A stretch of DNA of 46,673 nt, from positions 1 through 46,673 of the forward strand of contig DATIKJ010000006.1 of the NCBI GenBank assembly GCA_035477615.1, given 5' to 3'. Shown here in pieces: positions 41,888-46,673 of this stretch. A program made the position numbers and the translations under genes. Source of the stretch: UBA2277 sp035477615 (GTDB lineage Bacteria; Patescibacteriota; Microgenomatia; UBA1400; MFAQ01). Each line of letters starts with the position of its first letter. Within the stretch, counting starts at the first letter, position 1. The notes beneath the pieces are model-generated. The model saw only the letters and a list, made by a program, of their open reading frames with translations, made no database searches and had not been told where the DNA came from.

Positions 41888-41916
41888 CAAAAAAACCGCC
41901 GAAGTAAATCGACGGT
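41888..41916 (-). terminator. Intrinsic terminator before the Lon-like gene
   Basis: ACCG-CGA/TCG-CGGT stem with one mismatch and a 6-base loop, then TTTTTTTG on the minus strand. Ends the gene at 41925-42224. Confidence 0.75.
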
Positions 41917-41924
41917 ATAAAAAC

Positions 41925-42224
41925 TTAATAGACTGGATTAATATTCCGAATCGCTTCTTGAATCATCTTTTCTGTATGTTGCTCACTGGCTTCAAACATG
42001 ACACTAAGGGCAAGAGCTTTTTCTTCAACACTCCCAGTCTCAAGAATTTGGGCGATTGTCTGAAAAAAAAATGTGCGTCGGTGTTCACCGTAAATATATT
42101 GATGATAGGCGGTTCCCAAAGTATCACCATATTTTTTTATTGATGTTTCTTTGTGATTTTTCTTCTCTTTCTCATATTCCCTATTTTCCGCTACCAATTC
42201 CCAGGTTTCTTTCATTCTGGCCAT
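41925..42224 (-). CDS. Small hypothetical helical protein
   Basis: A 99-aa soluble, charged protein, mostly helical by composition (WELVAENREYEKEKKNHKET, EEKALALSVMFEASEQHTEK). No family is recognised, no Cys and no membrane segment. It has its own expression unit: TGATAAAAT extended -10, leader near 30 bases, AAGGAG Shine-Dalgarno 7 bases before the ATG, and a terminator after the stop. Between pnp and the Lon-like gene. Confidence 0.65.
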   Translation of the reverse strand: MARMKETWELVAENREYEKEKKNHKETSIKKYGDTLGTAYHQYIYGEHRRTFFFQTIAQILETGSVEEKALALSVMFEASEQHTEKMIQEAIRNINPVY

Positions 42225-42260
42225 AATACTCTCCTTTTTAAATTGCGATTTGTTGACAGA

Positions 42261-42269
42261 ATTTTATCA
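42261..42269 (-). promoter_or_regulatory. Extended -10 promoter of the 99-aa gene
   Basis: TGATAAAAT on the minus strand, directly after the pnp terminator, 36 bases before the ATG at 42224. The leader carries AAGGAG. Confidence 0.55.
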
Positions 42270-42281
42270 TAGGTTGACGAC

Positions 42282-42307
42282 AAAAAGCCCCGAGGTGATC
42301 GGGGCTT
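42282..42307 (-). terminator. Intrinsic terminator after pnp
   Basis: GCCCCGA/TCGGGGC 7-bp stem extended by two A-T pairs, 5-base loop, then TTTTTG on the minus strand. Confidence 0.9.
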
Positions 42308-42338
42308 AATGGGCTAAGGCCTTAAACTTTATTCTACA

Positions 42339-44513
42339 TTATCGACTATCTCTAAAATTACGGAAGTTGGGACGTCCGCCACTTCTTTGACCGCCACGAT
42401 CTCCACCAAATCTTGGTCTATCTCCGCCACCCATTGGAGGTCTTTCGGCTCTTAGGGGAGCTTCACCTTCTTTGAGCATGGTGAGATTGACACGACCCAT
42501 GGAGTCGACTTCGTAACATCTGACTTCAACTTTGTCGCCAACATGCATGGCTTTAAAAACTTCTGGTTGGACTTGGGAAACGTGAACTAAACCATCTTTG
42601 CCGGGTAAAATATTTACAAAAGCGCCAAAGGCTTCGATTCTGGCAACTGTACCTTGATAGGTTTTGCCAACTTCGGCTTCAGCAACGATGCCATTGATAT
42701 AAGCAAGAGCGGCATCAACTTTGACTTGATCATTACCAGTAACGGTGACTGTACCATCATCTTCAATATTGACTTCAACAAGATAGTCATCTTGAATTTG
42801 GTGAATAATTTTGCCACCCGAACCAATGACGTCACCAATTTTGGAAACTGGAACTTTGGTAGAGACAATTTTAGGAGCATACTGAGAAATCTTTTCTCTG
42901 GGGGTATCAATTTCTTTAGTCATGATGTCAAGAATTTTCATGCGGGCACGTTTGGCTTGTTCGACAGCTTGAATTAAGACATCGGCCTTGATACCAGTGA
43001 CTTTGACGTCCATTTGAAGAGCGGTAACTCCATCAACAGTGCCAGCGACTTTGAAGTCCATGTCACCTAGATGATCTTCGAGTCCACAGATATCAGTAAG
43101 AGTAACGAATTTATCACCTTCGGTAATAAGACCCATGGCAGTACCGGCGACGGCTTTCTTGATTGGCACACCAGCGTCCATGAGAGAAAGAGTGGAACCA
43201 CAGATAGAGGCTTGAGAGGTGGAACCATTAGAAGACATAACTTCAGAAACGACACGAATGGTGTATGGGAAAACTTCCGTATCTGGGAGAACGGGAATTA
43301 AGGCTTTTTCGGCTAAAGCTCCATGACCAATTTCACGACGACCAGTACCTGGACGGCCAACTTCACCTGCGGCGTAACCGGGCATGTTGTAGTGATGCAT
43401 ATAACGTTTGGTGCTTTCCCCTTTCATACCATCGATAAGCATTTCTCTAGCTGGAGAAGCAAGAGTAACAACAGATAGTACATGAGTTAGACCACGTTGA
43501 AAGAAAGCAGAACCGTGGGTGCGAGGAAGAAGACCAATTTCGATATTGATAGGACGTATGTCTTCGATACCACGACCATCGGGACGAACTTTTTTCTCCA
43601 AAATATTTTTTCTAGCTAGATCACGAAGCATACTGTCGGCGGTTTCGGCAATATGGCTGGGGTTGCTTTCGGGATGGTTGGCACAAATGGAAGTAACGAC
43701 TTCTCTGGCTTGAGTACCAGTTTTGGTAGCTTCATTTTTGAGAAGTTCTTCAACATCACCAATTTCGGCTTCAACAAACTTTTTAATCTCCGGATCTATT
43801 TCGATTGGAGCAATAACACGTTTCTTTTTGCCATTGGCTTTGGCAAATTTTTCAATTCCATCGGCGATGATGTCGACATATTCTTGGGCAAAAGACAAAG
43901 CACCAGTCATTTTTTCTTCACTGACTTCATTGGCTCCGGCTTCGACCATACAAATACTTCCCTTGGGACCAGAAACTACTAAATCAAGTGGAGAAACTAA
44001 TTTTTGTTCGTTGTTTGGATTAATTATGTATTCTCCTTCTGGTGTCATACCGACGCGAACAGCACCAACAGGACCTGACCAAGGATAGTCTGACATGGAG
44101 ACAGCGGCTGAGGCTGCAATAATGGCCAAAATTTCTGGCTCTTCGACACCATCTATAGAGAGAGGTGAGGCAAGAAGCTGAACTTCATTTCTACTGGCTT
44201 GATCAAAAAGAGGTCTTATTGAACGATCGATAACACGACCAGTGAGAATTTCACTTTCTGAAGGCCTACCTTCGCGTTTAATGAAGCGACTGGAGCTTAT
44301 AACTCCACCGGCGTAGAATTTTTCTTGATAGTCGATGGAAAGAGGAAAATAATCAATTCCTTCTTTAACACGATTGGTAGCGACACATGAAGCGATGACG
44401 ATGGTATCACCACACCTGACGGTCACAGAACCTGAGGCCTGGGCGCCAAAACGGCCGGTCTCGATTGTAATAGTTTTGCCATTGAGAACAATGGTGGTTT
44501 GAGGATGAGTCAT
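42339..44513 (-). CDS. pnp: Polyribonucleotide nucleotidyltransferase (PNPase) with RGG-like tail
   Basis: PNPase degrades RNA 3' to 5' by phosphorolysis. The 724-aa protein has the first RNase PH domain (GRFGAQASGSVTVRCGDT), the helical linker, the second catalytic RNase PH domain (KVRPDGRGIEDIRPI, GEVGRPGTGRREIGHGALAE, VMSSNGSTSQASICG, DHLGDMDFKVAGT), a KH domain with IGSGGK near 560 and an S1 domain (GKTYQGTVARIEAFGAFVNI). The last 25 residues are Gly/Arg/Pro/Phe-rich (GGGDRPRFGGDRGG), an RGG-like RNA-binding tail. It follows rpsO, the arrangement seen in many bacteria, with a hairpin in the gap. Confidence 0.98.
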   Translation of the reverse strand: MTHPQTTIVLNGKTITIETGRFGAQASGSVTVRCGDTIVIASCVATNRVKEGIDYFPLSIDYQEKFYAGGVISSSRFIKREGRPSESEILTGRVIDRSIRPLFDQASRNEVQLLASPLSIDGVEEPEILAIIAASAAVSMSDYPWSGPVGAVRVGMTPEGEYIINPNNEQKLVSPLDLVVSGPKGSICMVEAGANEVSEEKMTGALSFAQEYVDIIADGIEKFAKANGKKKRVIAPIEIDPEIKKFVEAEIGDVEELLKNEATKTGTQAREVVTSICANHPESNPSHIAETADSMLRDLARKNILEKKVRPDGRGIEDIRPINIEIGLLPRTHGSAFFQRGLTHVLSVVTLASPAREMLIDGMKGESTKRYMHHYNMPGYAAGEVGRPGTGRREIGHGALAEKALIPVLPDTEVFPYTIRVVSEVMSSNGSTSQASICGSTLSLMDAGVPIKKAVAGTAMGLITEGDKFVTLTDICGLEDHLGDMDFKVAGTVDGVTALQMDVKVTGIKADVLIQAVEQAKRARMKILDIMTKEIDTPREKISQYAPKIVSTKVPVSKIGDVIGSGGKIIHQIQDDYLVEVNIEDDGTVTVTGNDQVKVDAALAYINGIVAEAEVGKTYQGTVARIEAFGAFVNILPGKDGLVHVSQVQPEVFKAMHVGDKVEVRCYEVDSMGRVNLTMLKEGEAPLRAERPPMGGGDRPRFGGDRGGQRSGGRPNFRNFRDSR

Positions 44514-44570
44514 CCTTGAATCCTTTCTTTTTTTGCACCACCCTTTCCTTGAGAAGAAAACAGAAAATAC

Positions 44571-44586
44571 CCAAGGTAGTCCTTGG
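44571..44586 (-). promoter_or_regulatory. Hairpin in the rpsO-pnp gap
   Basis: CCAAGG/CCTTGG with a 4-base loop, about 58 bases before the pnp ATG. In E. coli a stem-loop in the pnp leader is cut by RNase III and mediates autoregulation; here the role is inferred from position. Confidence 0.4.
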
Positions 44587-44614
44587 ACGGATATACTCTA
44601 TTTACTCCTCAAGC

Positions 44615-44905
44615 TTATTTTGCTGAGTCGCGCAACTTACTGTTAATGTTTAGAGACTTTGTTACTTCAAGATAGTCTTTAGAGTTTGATTTGGCGAGGT
44701 AGTTTAAAAGACGACGTCTCTTGGAGATGATCTTTAATAGACCACGGCGAGAGTGATTGTCTTTTTTGTGAACCTTAAGGTGGTTGGTTAGTTCTTCGAT
44801 TTGGGAGGTAAGAAGGGCGATTTGCACACGAGGAGAGCCAGTGTCTTTGTCACTAGCAGCGAAGGACTTAATGATATCTATTTTTGTTTCGGATTTAAGA
44901 GCCAT
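44615..44905 (-). CDS. rpsO: 30S ribosomal protein S15
   Basis: S15 (uS15) binds the central domain of 16S rRNA. The ATG at 44905 gives 96 aa beginning MALKSETKIDIIKSFAASDK, matching the family (DTGSPRVQIALLTSQIEELT, HKKDNHSRRGLLKIISKRRR). The longer frame upstream starts at TTG inside the -35 box and is rejected. A TTGGCA-17-TACAAT promoter ends 10 bases before the ATG, so its leader is about 4 bases long. Confidence 0.97.
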   Translation of the reverse strand: MALKSETKIDIIKSFAASDKDTGSPRVQIALLTSQIEELTNHLKVHKKDNHSRRGLLKIISKRRRLLNYLAKSNSKDYLEVTKSLNINSKLRDSAK

Positions 44906-44915
44906 ATCGGTGTGT

Positions 44916-44944
44916 ATTGTAGCAGATATGTGAAGATTTGCCAA
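44916..44944 (-). promoter_or_regulatory. Sigma70-type promoter of rpsO, near-leaderless
   Basis: TTGGCA at 44939-44944, 17-base spacer, TACAAT at 44916-44921 preceded by TGC. The -10 ends 10 bases before the ATG at 44905. Confidence 0.75.
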
Positions 44945-44966
44945 GGTTAACTTAGGTTCATGAGTA

Positions 44967-45212
44967 CTATTCCCTGTCGCTTTTGGTTTGAGAAAGGTTG
45001 ATGTGGGTTAGATCGGGTTTGGGTTCGACCGGCTCTACCTGATATCCCATACCTTTCATTTTTAGGACTTCCTCAGGGGTAAGATGGTCAACTCTGTCAA
45101 TTTTTTTACCTGTTTTTGGATCGAAAGCATTAATATAAGTGCCGTCTGGATGTTTTAATCTAAAAGGAAGTTTAATATCTGGTTTATGATAGTTTTCGTA
45201 AGTTTCGGCCAT
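44967..45212 (-). CDS. Small hypothetical protein
   Basis: An 81-aa soluble protein with KLPFRLKHPDGTYINAFDPK and HLTPEEVLKMKGMGYQVEP. No family is recognised. Its position between the DHH-like gene and rpsO, next to translation genes, is the only functional hint. TAGAAT with an extended TGC lies exactly 6 bases before the ATG, predicting a leaderless mRNA. Confidence 0.6.
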   Translation of the reverse strand: MAETYENYHKPDIKLPFRLKHPDGTYINAFDPKTGKKIDRVDHLTPEEVLKMKGMGYQVEPVEPKPDLTHINLSQTKSDRE

Positions 45213-45218
45213 ATTCTG

Positions 45219-45227
45219 ATTCTAGCA
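45219..45227 (-). promoter_or_regulatory. Extended -10 (TGCTAGAAT) 6 bases before the 81-aa gene
   Basis: TGCTAGAAT on the minus strand, 6 bases before the ATG at 45212, adjacent to the stop of the preceding gene. No clear -35. Confidence 0.55.
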
Positions 45228-45234
45228 AATAGTG

Positions 45235-46128
45235 TTAGAAGTCTTGTGGATTGTCGCCGACACGGAAAATCTTAGGTTTGTTCCAGTCGGAAGGAACAGG
45301 AGCGTCTTCTTCTTCAGGAAGAGGGATGTTTTCTTCAGTGGGTGCATCAGGGACTTCAAAAAAAGGGGCCTGAGAGAAATGGGGGGTGTGAACAGGTTTG
45401 CTCGACAAGCGGGCACCTGAGCGCATAAGATAAGCGATACTGGAAAAAGTGTCGGCTGTTAGATGACTGCTGGAGAAATTGTTGGATGATTCAAAAATGA
45501 AAGTTAGAAGATTTTGAGAGATACCAGAATTAATTTTAAGCTTTAGTTCTTCACACAGTCCTGTTACTAGCTCACAAAATGAGGTTCTATTTTTGTGATA
45601 GACATTGCCAGTAAAAGAGACTGGTCGAAGAGAAACGTTAAGACTGATTGTGGTGACATTGTCAAGGAATTTTTTTTCATCGGCATAAATTTTTCCCAGC
45701 TCCTCAAGTGAGTTAACTCCAAGGGTAATGACTAGGTCGGCCTCGGCGCCAGAGAAAGAATACTTAACACCACTTATATCAGGAACTGGAGCACCAACTT
45801 TAGGTTTGACTAAAAGATAAAATTTTCCATCATCACGAACGTCGTAGTCGACTTTATCAAGGTTTTCTTCACTGTAATCGAAAGAAATAATAAGGTTGCG
45901 ACTACCGATAGTGTCAGCTATTTCGTTAACACCTTCGATTTTTTGATCAATATGAACATCACTACCGCAACCAATTTGAGAAATTTTACCGGATTCTTTG
46001 AGAGCGAGGTGAAGACTAATACCAGCGATGAGAATGTCTCTACCGGGATCAGGAGGAAGAATAACAATAACGGACTTGGCAGATTCAATCAGTTTTAGAG
46101 TGGTTGTTTCTTGATTTTTGTCTTCCAT
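45235..46128 (-). CDS. DHH-phosphoesterase-like protein, probably inactive
   Basis: A 297-aa protein located directly after infB, where many bacteria encode the oligoribonuclease/PAP phosphatase NrnA. The N-terminus (SVIVILPPDPGRDILIAGISLHLALKESGK, read as SVIVILPPDPGRD and ILIAGISLHLALKESGK) follows the DHH-family pattern, and ADLVITLGVNSLEELG resembles a later DHH segment, but the DHH triad and the metal-binding Asp/His residues are not seen. The C-terminal 60 residues are acidic and Pro-rich, unlike NrnA. I infer a degenerate or repurposed DHH fold, perhaps RNA-binding; the family call is by eye and by context. Confidence 0.6.
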   Translation of the reverse strand: MEDKNQETTTLKLIESAKSVIVILPPDPGRDILIAGISLHLALKESGKISQIGCGSDVHIDQKIEGVNEIADTIGSRNLIISFDYSEENLDKVDYDVRDDGKFYLLVKPKVGAPVPDISGVKYSFSGAEADLVITLGVNSLEELGKIYADEKKFLDNVTTISLNVSLRPVSFTGNVYHKNRTSFCELVTGLCEELKLKINSGISQNLLTFIFESSNNFSSSHLTADTFSSIAYLMRSGARLSSKPVHTPHFSQAPFFEVPDAPTEENIPLPEEEDAPVPSDWNKPKIFRVGDNPQDF

Positions 46129-46142
46129 TTTGGTGACTTTAT

Positions 46143-46673
46143 TTATGCCTCTAGGGTTGTGGCCGTCATTATATCACCAGTTTTATATTCAGTATTGGGT
46201 GATAAAACTAGACCACATTCTTGATCTTTTTTTGCTTCCCCAACATCATCTTTACCAACCTTTAGTGAACTTATTTGAGAGTCACCGATAGTATCGCCAA
46301 TTTTAAGTTTGCCAGTGGTAACGAGACAACCATAAACGATGGTGCCACTGAAATTGAAAACTTTGAGAACTTTGGCTTCGCCAACAGTGATTACTTTGGG
46401 AGCGGCATGAGCGGTTTTATCGGCTTGAAGTTCTTTGAGATAATCAAAAAGCTGATAAATAATGTGGAAGTTGGTAAATTTGACGTGTTCAATTTCGGCT
46501 AAACGAGCGACTGAAGACGGCATTTTGGAGTTAAAGCCTAGTATCTCGGCTTTGGTTGCAATAGCGGTTTCGATATCGGTGTCAGTAACTAAGCCGACGG
46601 AACTACTAACAATATTGGCTTTACCTTTGATTGTTTCGGAGATGGCTTCAAGAGAACCCTGAACGTCTGCTTT
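46143..46673 (-). CDS. infB: Translation initiation factor IF-2 (3' part, cut by window edge)
   Basis: IF-2 brings initiator tRNA to the ribosome. The frame is open to the window end; its first readable residues are KADVQGSLEAISETIKGKAN, the start of IF-2 domain III, followed by VGLVTDTDIETAIATKAEIL, GFNSKMPSSVARLAE, IIYQLFDYLKELQ and the C-terminal domain with GDSQISSLKVGKDDVGEAKK and DQECGLVL that binds fMet-tRNA. The G domain lies outside the window. An apparent internal Met start at 46523 is not the gene start. Confidence 0.95.
   Translation of the reverse strand, partial: KADVQGSLEAISETIKGKANIVSSSVGLVTDTDIETAIATKAEILGFNSKMPSSVARLAEIEHVKFTNFHIIYQLFDYLKELQADKTAHAAPKVITVGEAKVLKVFNFSGTIVYGCLVTTGKLKIGDTIGDSQISSLKVGKDDVGEAKKDQECGLVLSPNTEYKTGDIMTATTLEA

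Noticed and set aside
44906..44944. Longer N-terminus for rpsO
   Set aside because: The extension begins at TTG inside the -35 box of a good promoter; the ATG at 44905 matches S15.

Overview
This 46.7 kb window reads as a chromosomal core-gene region of a small-genome bacterium of the Candidate Phyla Radiation (Patescibacteria), most like Microgenomates. The affiliation is an inference. It rests on a universal ribosomal-protein cluster in standard order but without rpmD (L30) between rpsE and rplO, on shortened core proteins (AlaRS 612 aa, L2 252 aa), and on CPR-type membrane and sortase proteins. TGA is used as an ordinary stop (rpoC, alaS, rplX), so the code is standard. Every recognised gene is on the minus strand except one ATP-grasp gene at 39110-40510. 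Regions below are given in transcription order, from high to low coordinates.

46673-42339: infB (3' part), a degenerate DHH-like protein, a small hypothetical, rpsO and pnp. 42224-40548: a small hypothetical, a Lon AAA+ module with no protease domain, and a 51-aa coiled-coil gene with its own promoter and terminator. 40510-39110: the lone plus-strand ATP-grasp ligase, convergent with the 51-aa gene. 38889-33734: RNase J, FtsK, a RodZ-like protein and two small envelope proteins. 33685-26354: alaS, a large actin-like/transmembrane/gp47-like protein, a sortase, RuvX, small proteins, MltG and an unknown protein.

26150-541: rpoB, rpoC, rpsL and rpsG; then a small Cys-rich gene, a DEAH helicase and a DUF1361-like membrane protein inserted in the str operon; then fusA, tuf, rpsJ and the full S10-spc run (rplC to rplO), a DUF2284-like protein, secY and adk (cut by the window edge). 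Together these genes make RNA polymerase, most of the ribosome core, elongation and initiation factors, RNA decay enzymes (RNase J, PNPase) and envelope/division factors.

Three regulatory patterns stand out. (1) Four genes have a -10 box exactly 6 nt before their ATG, and three more have one exactly 10 nt before, which predicts leaderless or near-leaderless mRNAs; ribosomal genes generally lack Shine-Dalgarno sites. Several small accessory genes instead have classical promoters, 5' leaders and strong AGGAG sites. (2) A REP-like palindromic repeat family occurs seven times in two forms that differ by compensating stem changes; one copy lies inside the rplV coding sequence. (3) Hairpins sit between rpsL and rpsG, between rpsJ and rplC and before pnp, places where ribosomal-protein or nuclease feedback is known in other bacteria. 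No tRNA, rRNA, CRISPR array or insertion sequence was seen, and no gene-free stretch exceeds 300 bases.
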